From: Gammaproteobacteria bacterium
Lineage (GTDB): Bacteria; Pseudomonadota; Gammaproteobacteria; Granulosicoccales; Granulosicoccaceae
NCBI GenBank assembly: GCA_002746645.1
Contig: PDPU01000028.1
Span: 1-64,000, forward strand
Length of the DNA stretch: 64,000 bases
Direction: 5' to 3'
This document shows positions 50,312 to 59,739 of the stretch, piece after piece. The notes under the pieces were generated by a model. That model was not told where the DNA came from. It ran no database searches and saw only the letters and a list, made by a program, of their open reading frames with translations. The position numbers and the translations under genes are program-made. Positions within the stretch are counted from its first letter, which is position 1; every line of letters starts with the position of its first letter.

Positions 50312-51013
50312 TCAGATCTGTGAAAAACCACGGTAAGCGGCCAGCACCCGCTCGACAACCGCGTCGATGCTCAAGTCGCTGGAATCGATTTCGAGCGCGC
50401 CTTCTGCCACAAGCAGTGGCGCATGAACGCGTCTGGCGTCACGCTCGTCGCGCTGGCGAATCTCCACGATGACATCCGCCTCCCTGGCATGCTCGCCCTT
50501 CTCGCGCAGCTGACGCAGGCGGCGCCTTGCGCGAACCTCGGCACTGGCCGAGAGAAACACCTTGAGCGTGGCATCGGGGAACACCACCGTGCCCATGTCG
50601 CGCCCATCGGCGATGAGCCCCGGGGCCCGACGAAAACTCCTCTGCTGGGGCAGAAGGCGCTGACGCAGTTCCGGCATGACGGCAACTCGCGACGCCCCTG
50701 CCGCAGTGCCTTCGGTACGCAGCTCCCCACTGATGTCTTCTGCGCCGAGCCACACGCGGACACCGCCCTCACCCGGTTCGAAGCGCATCGCGGATGGCTC
50801 CAGCGCCGCCAGGACCGAGGCTTCATTGTCGAGGTCGGCTCCGGCGCGTATCGCCTGCACGGCCGCCGCGCGATACACGGCACCACTGTCGAGAAGGTGA
50901 AACCCGAGCCGCTCCGCGAGCTTCTCCGCGATCGTGCCCTTGCCGGCACCCGACGGACCGTCAATGGTGATGACCGGCACCGCGTTCGCATCCTTCGGCA
51001 ATTCGGCAGCCAT
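50312..51013 (-). CDS. cmk: Cytidylate kinase
   Basis: Phosphorylates CMP/dCMP, 233 aa. The P-loop is IDGPSGAGKGTIAEKLA near residue 18. LLDSGAVYRAAA is the CMP-site lead, GRDMGTVVFPDA the conserved Asp-containing block, and RQRDERDARR the lid. It begins 6 bases after the aroA stop. In most gammaproteobacteria rpsA follows at once. Here a 15-kb block intervenes. Confidence 0.96.
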   Translation of the reverse strand: MAAELPKDANAVPVITIDGPSGAGKGTIAEKLAERLGFHLLDSGAVYRAAAVQAIRAGADLDNEASVLAALEPSAMRFEPGEGGVRVWLGAEDISGELRTEGTAAGASRVAVMPELRQRLLPQQRSFRRAPGLIADGRDMGTVVFPDATLKVFLSASAEVRARRRLRQLREKGEHAREADVIVEIRQRDERDARRVHAPLLVAEGALEIDSSDLSIDAVVERVLAAYRGFSQI

Positions 51014-51019
51014 GATCGT

Positions 51020-52342
51020 TCAGTACACCTCGATGGCAAGCCCGGCACGTTTCGCCAGCACGGCAAAGTCCGGGAAAGAGGTATTCACGTTGGCACAGTC
51101 GCGCACCGTGACAGGCCCGTCGGCCAACAGTGACGCCATCGAGAAGGCCATGGCGGTACGATGGTCGCCGCAGGAATCGGCCTCACCGCCATCGAGTCTG
51201 CCCCCGTTGATGCGTGCACCATCGGGAAAGTCTTCGATATCGGCGCCGAGTGCGCGCAACCCGTCACACATGACCTGAATGCGATCGGTCTCCTTGACGC
51301 GAAGCTCCTCGGCACCGGTAACACGCGTGATACCTTCGGCACCGACCGCCGCGACGAACAGCGCCGGAAACTCGTCAATGGCGAGCGAGACGAGCCGCTC
51401 GGGAACATCGATGCCACGGAGCCTGCCGCCCACGACGTGCAGGTCGGCCACCGGCTCACCGCTCACCTCACGCTCGTTGCGAGGCTCGATGGTGGCGCCC
51501 ATGAGCTTCAGGATATCGACGATGCCGGTGCGTGTCGGGTTGACGCCGACGCCTTCGACCGTGAGCTCCGACCCCGGCGTCATCGCCGCACCCACCAGAA
51601 AGAAGGCGGCCGAGGAGATGTCACCCGGTACGGTCAGTGTGGTAGCGCGCAGCTTCTGCCCACCTTCGAGCGACACCTTCAGACCATCGACGTCGACCTC
51701 GACACCGAAGCCACGGAGCATGCGCTCGGTGTGATCGCGCGTGACGGCAGGCTCGTGCACCGTGGTGCGGCCGCTGGCATGCAGACCGGCCAGCAGGATG
51801 GCCGACTTGACCTGCGCGCTGGCGAGCGGACTTCGGTAGTCGATGCCCACGAGCGTGTCACCCGGCACGATCTCGAGTGGCGGCGTGCCGGCGTCGGTGG
51901 TGCCTACTCTTGCACCCATCAAGGCCAGGGGCTCGGTGATGCGGCGCATCGGCCGCGTGCTCAGCGAGGCATCGCCCGTGAAGGTCACGGGCAGGTTCAG
52001 ACCGGCAAACAGGCCTGTCAGGAGACGCATGCCGGTACCCGAGTTGCCGAGGTAGACCGGCGCTTTCGGGGCCACAAGGCTGTCGGTGCCACCGCCATGC
52101 AGCACGACCTGCCCGGCACCCGGCCTTTCCACTCTGACGCCGAGTGCCTCGAAGGCCTCGAGCGTATGCAGGCAGTCTTCGCCCTCGAGAAAGCCCGATA
52201 CCTCGGTAACGCCGTCGGCAATGCCGCCGAACATCATTGCACGATGCGACATGGACTTGTCACCGGGCACGCGGAAGCGGCCTTTGAGCGCACTTGCCGG
52301 TTGCAGGGAATAGCTCACCGCGGCTGCGTCGGTGGATGTCAT
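51020..52342 (-). CDS. aroA: 3-phosphoshikimate 1-carboxyvinyltransferase (EPSP synthase)
   Basis: Sixth step of the shikimate pathway, 440 aa. Substrate signatures are VPGDKSMSHRAMMFGGIADG, LGNSGTGMRLLTG (the Gly of the NSGT loop is intact), GDASLSTRPMRRI and RVKETDRIQVMCDGL, ending GDHRTAMAFSM. In many relatives it is fused or adjacent to tyrA. Here it stands apart, separated by the DUF1800/DUF1501 genes. Confidence 0.97.
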   Translation of the reverse strand: MTSTDAAAVSYSLQPASALKGRFRVPGDKSMSHRAMMFGGIADGVTEVSGFLEGEDCLHTLEAFEALGVRVERPGAGQVVLHGGGTDSLVAPKAPVYLGNSGTGMRLLTGLFAGLNLPVTFTGDASLSTRPMRRITEPLALMGARVGTTDAGTPPLEIVPGDTLVGIDYRSPLASAQVKSAILLAGLHASGRTTVHEPAVTRDHTERMLRGFGVEVDVDGLKVSLEGGQKLRATTLTVPGDISSAAFFLVGAAMTPGSELTVEGVGVNPTRTGIVDILKLMGATIEPRNEREVSGEPVADLHVVGGRLRGIDVPERLVSLAIDEFPALFVAAVGAEGITRVTGAEELRVKETDRIQVMCDGLRALGADIEDFPDGARINGGRLDGGEADSCGDHRTAMAFSMASLLADGPVTVRDCANVNTSFPDFAVLAKRAGLAIEVY

Positions 52343-52501
52343 CGGGGGGTGATCGGGTATTGTTCAGAGAGTGAAAGTCATGTTACACCGAGCACTCCGA
52401 CACGGTCAGGCTTGCCAGGACGCCTCGCTTCGGGTAGACCATGAGGAGTGCAGACCTTCCTGAAACACCTTCAGGTGGGTGAAAGAGAAAGGCCACGACC
52501 G

Positions 52502-55204
52502 ATGAGCATCTTCAGACCTTGCCGGCACGCCGGTGCGAGGAAGCCGGCTTCTTCGACGAGCCTGCGAACCCTGCTGCTTGCCCTCCCTCTGGCGCTGACA
52601 TCGGTGACGGCCGTCGCCGAGTCGCCAGTTCCGGAGCACCTCTGGTCAGAACTCACTCTGGCCGACGCCCGCCACTTCCTTCACCGCACGGGCTTCGGTG
52701 CCTCGGCCGACGAACTGCGGGCTCTTGTCGGGCAATCGCGCCGGCATGCCATCGACCAGCTGATCGACGACCTCACCGAGCAACCCCTTCAGCCCTATCT
52801 GCCAATCGTCGATGAACCGGCGCCGCGCTCATTCGCGATCGACAGTCTGCCGACGAAACCGCGACAGGCGTTTCGCGCGGCACGCCAGCAGGAACTCGAT
52901 GATCTGAGACTCTGGTGGGTGCGCGAAATGCTCATGACCGACAGCCCCCAGACCGAGCGCCTGGTACTGTTCTGGCACGACCACTTCGCGAGTGCCATCG
53001 ACGACCTCGAAGACAGGGGCTTCCTGCTGGCGCGGCAGAACCGGGTGTTCCGCGAACACGTCGGCAGCAACTGGCGCGACTTCCTGAAAGCGATGATTCG
53101 CGAGCCGGCATTGCTCGACTACCTCGACAACGACACGTCATACGCCGAGGCGCCGAACGAGAACCTTGCCCGCGAACTTCTCGAACTGTTCACGCTCGGT
53201 GAAGGCAACTACCCCGAAAGCGTGGTCCGTCAGGCAGCGCTCGCGCTGACCGGCTACAGCTTGAATACCCATCGTGACTATCGCTTCGTGTTCGACAGAC
53301 GGCTTCGGCACGACGGAGAAACCGAACTGTTCGGCGTGACTGCGGTACACGACGGCGATGCACTGATCGATCGCATTCTCGCGCAACCCAAGGCTGCGCG
53401 TCATCTCACGGAACGATACTGGCGCGCCTTCGTCAGCGAGACCAACATCGACGATGCAGCCATCGACGACATCGCCGCCGCGTTCCGCGACAGCGACTAC
53501 GACCTCCCCACGCTGTACCGCGCCATTTTCGAAAGCGAAGCCTTCTGGGATCCAGCCAATCGGGCAAGCATCGTCAAATCCCCTGCGCAACTCTTCATCG
53601 GGCTTGCCCGCAGCCTCGACTACCCGAAACACGAGTGGAAGCTCATACCGGCCATGATGGCCGCAACCGGCATGCAGCTCTTCAATCCGCCGAATGTCGC
53701 TGGCTGGAAGGAAGGCGAACCCTGGTTGCGTGCCGACCGGCTGATCCAGCGCCAGCACGGCGTGCGGCTGCTGCTGGCGGCAGATGGCAATGCAGACACC
53801 GCCGATGATGACCTCATGCTCGCCGAGGGTGATGCGAACATGATGATGACCGAAAGCACCGACAACGGCATGATGATGGCCGAGGGTACCGACGGTGGCA
53901 TGATGATGGCCGCAGGTGCGGACACCGCAATGATGTCCCCGAGTGCAGCCGGCAGCGACTCCAACGAAACGATCATCTCGCTCGAACTGGCCGGCGATGC
54001 CTGGCAGGGTGATCCACGTTATACCGTGTCGTTGCGTGACGACAGTGGCAAGCCACTGTGGCAGAGCGCAGCTGCGGATGTCACCTGGGCCATCGATGGT
54101 TCGACGCTCGGCCAGTCGATGTTCGAGGAAGACCTCTGGCAGCGAGTGGAATTCACCGTTCCCGCAGTGCTTGCCGACAAAGGCCGTGAGTTGCAGGTGA
54201 GCTTCGTCAACGACCTTGCCGACGAGAGGGGCGATCGCAACTTCTACGTGCGCAAGGTGCGTTTCGGTCAACAGGAACTGGCGCTCGAAGATGCCTCGCA
54301 GGTGGACGACTGCGAGGGCCGTTCGGTAACGGGCCAGCTCTACTGCAACGGTACGCTGAGCTTGCCGATTGCTGCCTCCGAACGGGCCGTGTCGACCTTG
54401 CCCACAGGCCCGGACACCGAACCGAGCGCAAGTGCCATCCGCCCCTACGATGAACCGGACACCACCCCCGGCGAGGAACAGCTTCGCCTGCTGGTGGAAA
54501 ACCTTCGTGCCGGTGACACCGAACTCTACAACCTCGTTGTCGATCTGCACATGATTCAGGGACGACCCGTGATGCAGGTCGTGTCCAACCAGTGCTGGCC
54601 TGACTGCATGCGCCGCTGGCCTCTCTGTTCGGGCCGGGATGAACAGGAGCGTGATCTGCGCATCCTGCGGCTTGACCTCGGTTCGGACTCACCCGATTCC
54701 TCGATGGCGTTCGTCTGCCCGCTCGAGGCCTTCGATGCCGCAACCGGAGGCAACTGGATTCCGGAATTGCTGGCGCGTCTTCCCGCCGCCCTCGACCATG
54801 CACTGGCCGTGGCCAGCGACGACGATTTCGCCGAAATCCATGCGTTCTGGCAGAAAGCAATCGCAGACTCCCCGGCAACGGGAGACACACCCCTGGTGCT
54901 GGTGAAAGAGCCCGACGATGATGCAGAAGGCTTCTACACCATCGAGCCACCACCCATCACCTACCCGACGCCTTCCGCACTCTCGACAAGGCTTGACGAA
55001 CTCGACAGCGGTTTTCTCGAACTGCTCGCACCTGGTGTCGAACTGTCGAGCGAGGACATCCTGTCGGAAAGTCCTTCAGAGAACCCGTCAGAACGTCAGT
55101 CAGAAGGCCCGTCGGAGAATTCACCGCAAAGCCCGACGCCGACCAGCAAAACGCAGCGTGAACTCGAACGGCTGACGGCCCAAGCCTGGTTCCAGTTGCT
55201 CTGA
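52502..55204 (+). CDS. Secreted DUF1800 protein with Met-rich spacer and carbohydrate-binding-like domain
   Basis: 900 aa, signal peptide about 18-40 (TLLLALPLALTSVTAVAES). The DUF1800 core spans about 50-430 (HFLHRTGFGAS, FWHDHFASAID, NENLARELLELFTLGEG, NPPNVAGWKEG). Then comes a Met-rich segment with repeated MMM (nt 53831-53937). A beta-domain follows (ETIISLELAGDAWQGDPRY, FYVRKVRFG) resembling Ca-dependent xylan-binding modules. The C-terminus is SES/SEN-repeat rich. Function of DUF1800 is unknown; the gene almost always pairs with DUF1501, as here. Confidence 0.85.
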   Translation: MSIFRPCRHAGARKPASSTSLRTLLLALPLALTSVTAVAESPVPEHLWSELTLADARHFLHRTGFGASADELRALVGQSRRHAIDQLIDDLTEQPLQPYLPIVDEPAPRSFAIDSLPTKPRQAFRAARQQELDDLRLWWVREMLMTDSPQTERLVLFWHDHFASAIDDLEDRGFLLARQNRVFREHVGSNWRDFLKAMIREPALLDYLDNDTSYAEAPNENLARELLELFTLGEGNYPESVVRQAALALTGYSLNTHRDYRFVFDRRLRHDGETELFGVTAVHDGDALIDRILAQPKAARHLTERYWRAFVSETNIDDAAIDDIAAAFRDSDYDLPTLYRAIFESEAFWDPANRASIVKSPAQLFIGLARSLDYPKHEWKLIPAMMAATGMQLFNPPNVAGWKEGEPWLRADRLIQRQHGVRLLLAADGNADTADDDLMLAEGDANMMMTESTDNGMMMAEGTDGGMMMAAGADTAMMSPSAAGSDSNETIISLELAGDAWQGDPRYTVSLRDDSGKPLWQSAAADVTWAIDGSTLGQSMFEEDLWQRVEFTVPAVLADKGRELQVSFVNDLADERGDRNFYVRKVRFGQQELALEDASQVDDCEGRSVTGQLYCNGTLSLPIAASERAVSTLPTGPDTEPSASAIRPYDEPDTTPGEEQLRLLVENLRAGDTELYNLVVDLHMIQGRPVMQVVSNQCWPDCMRRWPLCSGRDEQERDLRILRLDLGSDSPDSSMAFVCPLEAFDAATGGNWIPELLARLPAALDHALAVASDDDFAEIHAFWQKAIADSPATGDTPLVLVKEPDDDAEGFYTIEPPPITYPTPSALSTRLDELDSGFLELLAPGVELSSEDILSESPSENPSERQSEGPSENSPQSPTPTSKTQRELERLTAQAWFQLL

Positions 55205-55245
55205 CGCGTCCGCGCTCGGTGTCGATGCCGAGCGGAGAAATCGCC

Positions 55246-56499
55246 ATGCCTCAACACCCGATCATCCAGCGAAGCAATCTGCACGCTCAACGACGCCCTC
55301 CTGCCAGCCGGCAGCGCCGCAAACTCCTGCGCATCGCTGCGGCCGCAGCGCTCACGAGCCTTGCGGGCACCGGCCTGTCGCTGCCTCGCAAGGCACTCGC
55401 CACACAGGGACAAGGCTCCCCGCGGCGACTCGTGCTGGTCGAACTCATGGGTGCCAACGACGGGCTCAACACGCTCGTGCCCTGGCGACATGATCTTTAC
55501 CGGGAGTTGAGACCACGGCTTGCGCTCGGTCGCGACGATGTCGTCGATCTCGATGCCGACAACGGTCTGCATGCGGCCATGACGCCGCTCATGGAAGCCT
55601 GGGATCACGGTGAATTCGCCTGGGTTCAGGGGCTCGGCTATCCGTCCCCCAACCGCTCGCACTTCACCTCCATCGCCCTCTGGGAAACCGGTGGCGATGG
55701 CCAGCGGCAGTCAAGGAACGGCTGGATGACCGAGGCGCTCGAAACAGGCCTTCCGCACGCCATCGAACATGCCCACGGCATCAGCATGGTGGCCGACATG
55801 GGCCTCTTCGAAAGCACAGGTGGACGTTACCTCTCGATCAGGGACAGCCTGTCGCTGATGGCCACACCCACCATCGGCAACGACACGATGCCACTCGACG
55901 CACTGTCCGACAATCCACTCCTCGACTCCGTCAGCACACACGTTGCCGCGACCGATGAACTCATTGGCGACATCGCCGCTCGGCTCGAGAAAACCCCGCG
56001 CGTGGAACCACTCGACAATGATCAACTCGGTGCGCAACTGGCTGATGTCCTGCATCTGATCCGCGCCGGCATCGATACACCGGTCTATCGGGTGCGTCTT
56101 GACGGATTCGACACCCACGAGCGGCAATGGGACAGGCACTGGCGACAGCTTGCTCGCGTTGCAGTACCACTGGCGGCCTTTCGCGAGGCACTGATCGCCG
56201 ATGGCGAGTGGGACAACACCATCATCATGAGCTATTCGGAGTTCGGTCGGCGCGCACGCGAGAATCTCTCCGGGGGCACCGATCATGGCACCGCCGCACC
56301 GCACTTCGTGATCGGCGGCAGGGTCCGGGGGGGACTGCACAGCGAGGCACCGGATCTCGAGAAGCTCGAGGATGACGACCTTGTCTACACCACCGACTAT
56401 CGCAGTCTCTACGATCGCATGCTCACCGACTGGCTCGGCATTGCCGAGCACCGCTTCCGGCAGTACCATGATGCCCGTCTTGATGATCTTGTCGGGTAG
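55246..56499 (+). CDS. DUF1501 family exported protein
   Basis: 417 aa from MPQHPIIQRSN, with GGAG ten bases upstream. The N-terminus SRQRRKLLRIAAAAALTSLA resembles a twin-arginine signal, so export in folded form is likely. Core blocks are LVLVELMGANDGLNTLVPW, GYPSPNRSHFTSIALWETG, DGFDTHERQ and YSEFGRRARENLSGGTDHG, placing it in the alkaline-phosphatase-like/sulfatase-like DUF1501 group. It lies 41 bases after the DUF1800 gene. Its enzymatic activity is unknown. Confidence 0.88.
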   Translation: MPQHPIIQRSNLHAQRRPPASRQRRKLLRIAAAAALTSLAGTGLSLPRKALATQGQGSPRRLVLVELMGANDGLNTLVPWRHDLYRELRPRLALGRDDVVDLDADNGLHAAMTPLMEAWDHGEFAWVQGLGYPSPNRSHFTSIALWETGGDGQRQSRNGWMTEALETGLPHAIEHAHGISMVADMGLFESTGGRYLSIRDSLSLMATPTIGNDTMPLDALSDNPLLDSVSTHVAATDELIGDIAARLEKTPRVEPLDNDQLGAQLADVLHLIRAGIDTPVYRVRLDGFDTHERQWDRHWRQLARVAVPLAAFREALIADGEWDNTIIMSYSEFGRRARENLSGGTDHGTAAPHFVIGGRVRGGLHSEAPDLEKLEDDDLVYTTDYRSLYDRMLTDWLGIAEHRFRQYHDARLDDLVG

Positions 56500-56551
56500 T
56501 TCCTGAGAAAAGACGAGGCACGATCGCGGCATCGGCACGCCAGCCCCGTGA

Positions 56552-57490
56552 TCAGCCTTCCGGCGCATCCAGATACGCATCGCGTACATCACGCGAGCGT
56601 GCGAACATCGCTTCGATGGTCTCGGCATCGCCCTGATCGATCGCGGCTCTGAGCAGCTTCATGTGTTCATCGAGCTGATCCATCGATTCGAGAATGGCGG
56701 CACGGTTGGTGAGTGCCACGTCGCGCCACATGACGGGGTCGCTCGAGGCGATGCGGGTGAAATCCCGGAAACCACCGGCGGCGTGGCGCAGAATGTTTTC
56801 GGCCTCCTGCCGATCCGCCAGGGCATGCACGAGTGCAAAGGCCACCATGTGCGGAAGATGGCTCGTCGCGGCAAGCACGCGGTCATGGTATTCGACGCAG
56901 AGGGCTTCGACCGAGGCACCGGCGGTCTCCCACAGCGCCTTGACGGTCTGTTCGGCATCGACGGCGGTTTCGGGAACCGGCGTCAGAATCACGCGCCGAT
57001 GGCGGAAGAGGGCCGGGTCGGCGGCATCGATACCGGTGCGTTCGCGCCCGGCAATCGGGTGACCGGGCACCACGCGCGCAAGCGTGTCGAACGCTGCCCT
57101 CGCCTTCTCGACGAACTCGCCCTTGCAACTGCCTGCATCGGTGACGATGGCATCGGGGCGCATCGACCGGGCGACGATGGCAAGTTGCTCGCCCATCACG
57201 AGCATCGGCACGGCCAGCATGATGATGTCGGCCCGTGCGGCTTCCGCCGCCAGATCGGTGCTGTAGCGATCGATGTAGCCGAGTTCGATACCCCGCTCGC
57301 CAACCGCGTCGTTCCGCACCACGCCGACGATCTCGCCCGGCCAATTTGCCGCCTTCAGGGCACCGGCAAGCGAGCCGCCGATCATGCCGAGGCCACTGAT
57401 GCAGAGCGTGGTGCCGGTGAAGTCGATCGGCGTGTTGGCGGCCGCCGTATCCGCAGCAACCTTGCCCGCGGTGTCCTTGTTCGTCCTCAC
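56552..57490 (-). CDS. tyrA: Prephenate dehydrogenase
   Basis: Makes 4-hydroxyphenylpyruvate for tyrosine, 312 aa, GTG start. The NAD site is LCISGLGMIGGSLAGALK near residue 29. IVTDAGSCKGEFVE, VPGHPIAGRERTG and ATSHLPHMVAFALV mark the catalytic core. No mutase domain is fused. It starts 3 bases after pheA. hisC, often between them, is absent. Confidence 0.94.
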   Translation of the reverse strand: MRTNKDTAGKVAADTAAANTPIDFTGTTLCISGLGMIGGSLAGALKAANWPGEIVGVVRNDAVGERGIELGYIDRYSTDLAAEAARADIIMLAVPMLVMGEQLAIVARSMRPDAIVTDAGSCKGEFVEKARAAFDTLARVVPGHPIAGRERTGIDAADPALFRHRRVILTPVPETAVDAEQTVKALWETAGASVEALCVEYHDRVLAATSHLPHMVAFALVHALADRQEAENILRHAAGGFRDFTRIASSDPVMWRDVALTNRAAILESMDQLDEHMKLLRAAIDQGDAETIEAMFARSRDVRDAYLDAPEG

Positions 57491-57493
57491 CGG

Positions 57494-58612
57494 TCAGAGC
57501 GCACGCGGAAACGAACCGAGTACGCGCACCATCGGCGCAACATCGGCGAGTTTCTCGAGCACCGGTCCAAGCCGGTCGTCGTCCTTGTGGCCGGTCACGT
57601 CGATGAAGAACACGTATTCCCAGAGCGCCGTGCGAAAGGGCCGCGATTCGATGCGCGTGAGATTCACGCCTTCCGACTCCATCGGCTCGAGCAGACGCCG
57701 GAGCCCCCCCGGCTTGTGCGGCGCGCCGATGAGCAGCATCGAGCAGTCGTCGCCACTCGGCGGCACTTCCTGATTGCCGATGACGATGAAGCGCGTGGTG
57801 TTGTTCTTTTCGTCCTGAATGCCGGGCTGCAACACGTTGAGGCCATAGCGTTCGGCCGCGGACTCTCCGGCGATGGCGGCAACCGCGGGGTTTTCGGCGG
57901 CAATCTGCGCGGCAACGGCGTTGCTGCTCTCGGCCACACGCTCGACCTTCGGCATGTGGGTGTCGAGCCAGCGACGGCATTGCGCAAGTGCCTGCGGATG
58001 GGCGTGAACGGCACGAATGTCGTCGAGCGAGGCGGCCCGGCTCAGGATGCAGTGCTGAATGCGAAGGTCGATTTCGCCGCAGACCTTCAGCAGGGTTTCG
58101 GTCAGGAGATCGAGCGTCTGGTTGATCGCACCCTCGGTGGAGTTCTCGATCGGTACCACGCCGAAACGCGCGCGGCCCGATTCCACAGCCGCGAAAATGT
58201 CGGGAATCGTCGCCTCTGGCTGCGGCACCACGGCATGCCCGAAGTGCCGGTCGACGGCGGTCTGGCTGTAGGTGCCTTCGGGACCGAGGTAGGCGATGAC
58301 CATCGGCTGCTCGAGCGCAAGGCTCACCGAGATGATCTCGCGAAAGATGCGCTGCACCGAGGCGTCGTCAAGCGGCCCGTCGTTGCGGCGCGCCACTTCG
58401 CGAAGAATCTGTGCCTCGCGCTCGGGTCGATAGAAGTTGATGGTCTGCTCGCCGGCGGCGGCCTTCTTGATCTCGGCAACCTTGAGTGCTGCCCGGGCGC
58501 GGCGATTCAGCAGTTCGTGGATTTCGACATCGATGCGATCGATCTCGTCACGGACGGCGGCGAGATCGGTTGGCTGAGCATCGGGATTCCGGTCGGGCGG
58601 CGTGTGGTTCAT
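57494..58612 (-). CDS. pheA: Chorismate mutase / prephenate dehydratase (P-protein)
   Basis: Bifunctional enzyme for phenylalanine, 372 aa. The AroQ mutase is at residues 15-105 (DEIDRIDVEIHELLNRRARAA, YRPEREAQIL). The dehydratase follows (IAYLGPEGTYSQTAV, PIENSTEGAINQTLDLL, NNTTRFIVIG). A C-terminal ACT domain (PHKPGGLRRLLEPM, ESRPF) allows Phe feedback. Overlaps the serC stop by 4 bases. Confidence 0.97.
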   Translation of the reverse strand: MNHTPPDRNPDAQPTDLAAVRDEIDRIDVEIHELLNRRARAALKVAEIKKAAAGEQTINFYRPEREAQILREVARRNDGPLDDASVQRIFREIISVSLALEQPMVIAYLGPEGTYSQTAVDRHFGHAVVPQPEATIPDIFAAVESGRARFGVVPIENSTEGAINQTLDLLTETLLKVCGEIDLRIQHCILSRAASLDDIRAVHAHPQALAQCRRWLDTHMPKVERVAESSNAVAAQIAAENPAVAAIAGESAAERYGLNVLQPGIQDEKNNTTRFIVIGNQEVPPSGDDCSMLLIGAPHKPGGLRRLLEPMESEGVNLTRIESRPFRTALWEYVFFIDVTGHKDDDRLGPVLEKLADVAPMVRVLGSFPRAL

Positions 58613-59739
58613 GCAGGCGTATTCCTGTTCGCCTCGGCGAACTCGCGCATGAACGCAAGCAATCGCTCGAGAGCGTCATCTTCCAACGCATTGTAGAGGC
58701 TCACGCGCACCCCGCCTACCGACTTGTGCCCCTTGAGCCCGACCATGCCCGCGTGCACCGATGCCGCGAGAAAGGTACTCGTCAGCGATGCGTCGGGCAG
58801 CGTGAGGGGCACGTTCATCCAGCTTCGGTTCCTGGCGGCAACGGGGTTCGTGTAGAGCGCTTCGGCATCGATGAGCGCATACAGCGCTTCGCTTTGACGG
58901 CGATTGCGCGCGGCCATCGCTTCGAGCCCGCCCTGCTCGATCAGCCATTCGAACACGAGCCCGGCGACGTACCAGGCGAACACGGGTGGTGTGTTGAGCA
59001 TGGAACCGGCATCGGCGATGGCCTCGTAGTCGAACACGGGCGGCAGGTGGTTCTTCCCGGCGCTTCGCGTGAGCAGATCATCGCGCACGATGACGAGGGT
59101 GAGCCCGGCCGGCCCGATGTTCTTCTGCGCACCGGCGTAGATGAGCCCGTAACGGCTGACGTCGAGCGGGCGCGAGAGGATCGAGGACGACATGTCGCAG
59201 ACAATGGGCAGATCACGATCATCGAGTTCGGGCAGCGCGTCGAGCACGATGCCGCCGATGGTCTCGTTATCGGTGACGTGCAGGAAGGATGCGTCTTCGG
59301 GAATGCGCCAGCGGGAGACATCGGGCACCGACAGCCGCTGCTCCCCGGCTTCCCGAACCGACTCGAGCTCGGCCACGACGGACACTTCCGTCAGCCGCGA
59401 AGCGTGGTCGATGGCCTTCGCCGACCAGTGGCCGGTGTTAGCGAAGGCGACCCTGCCACGGTGATCGAGGTTCTGAACTGCGAGCGAGAACTGCGCCGTG
59501 GCACCGCCCTGCATGAACAGCACGCGGTAGTTGTCGGGAATGGCCAGGAGCGACCGGAGATCGTGCTCGGCCTTTGCGGCGATGGCGCCGAAGGCATCGC
59601 TGCGATGGCCCATCTCGAGCACCGAGATGCCGGTGCCGTTCATGTCGAGGAGTTCGTCGCGGATGCGTTCGAGCACCGGCAGTGGCAACACCGCCGGGCC
59701 CGGGTTGAAGTTGTCGAGGCGGGTAGCGGCCTCAGTCAT
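58609..59739 (-). CDS. serC: Phosphoserine aminotransferase
   Basis: PLP enzyme for serine and pyridoxal phosphate synthesis, 376 aa from [19 protein letters not shown]. Family marks are [45 protein letters not shown] with Lys in [15 protein letters not shown], and [17 protein letters not shown]. The ATG overlaps the gyrA stop by 8 bases. The longer upstream frame within gyrA has no family similarity. Confidence 0.96.
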   Translation of the reverse strand: MTEAATRLDNFNPGPAVLPLPVLERIRDELLDMNGTGISVLEMGHRSDAFGAIAAKAEHDLRSLLAIPDNYRVLFMQGGATAQFSLAVQNLDHRGRVAFANTGHWSAKAIDHASRLTEVSVVAELESVREAGEQRLSVPDVSRWRIPEDASFLHVTDNETIGGIVLDALPELDDRDLPIVCDMSSSILSRPLDVSRYGLIYAGAQKNIGPAGLTLVIVRDDLLTRSAGKNHLPPVFDYEAIADAGSMLNTPPVFAWYVAGLVFEWLIEQGGLEAMAARNRRQSEALYALIDAEALYTNPVAARNRSWMNVPLTLPDASLTSTFLAASVHAGMVGLKGHKSVGGVRVSLYNALEDDALERLLAFMREFAEANRNTPA

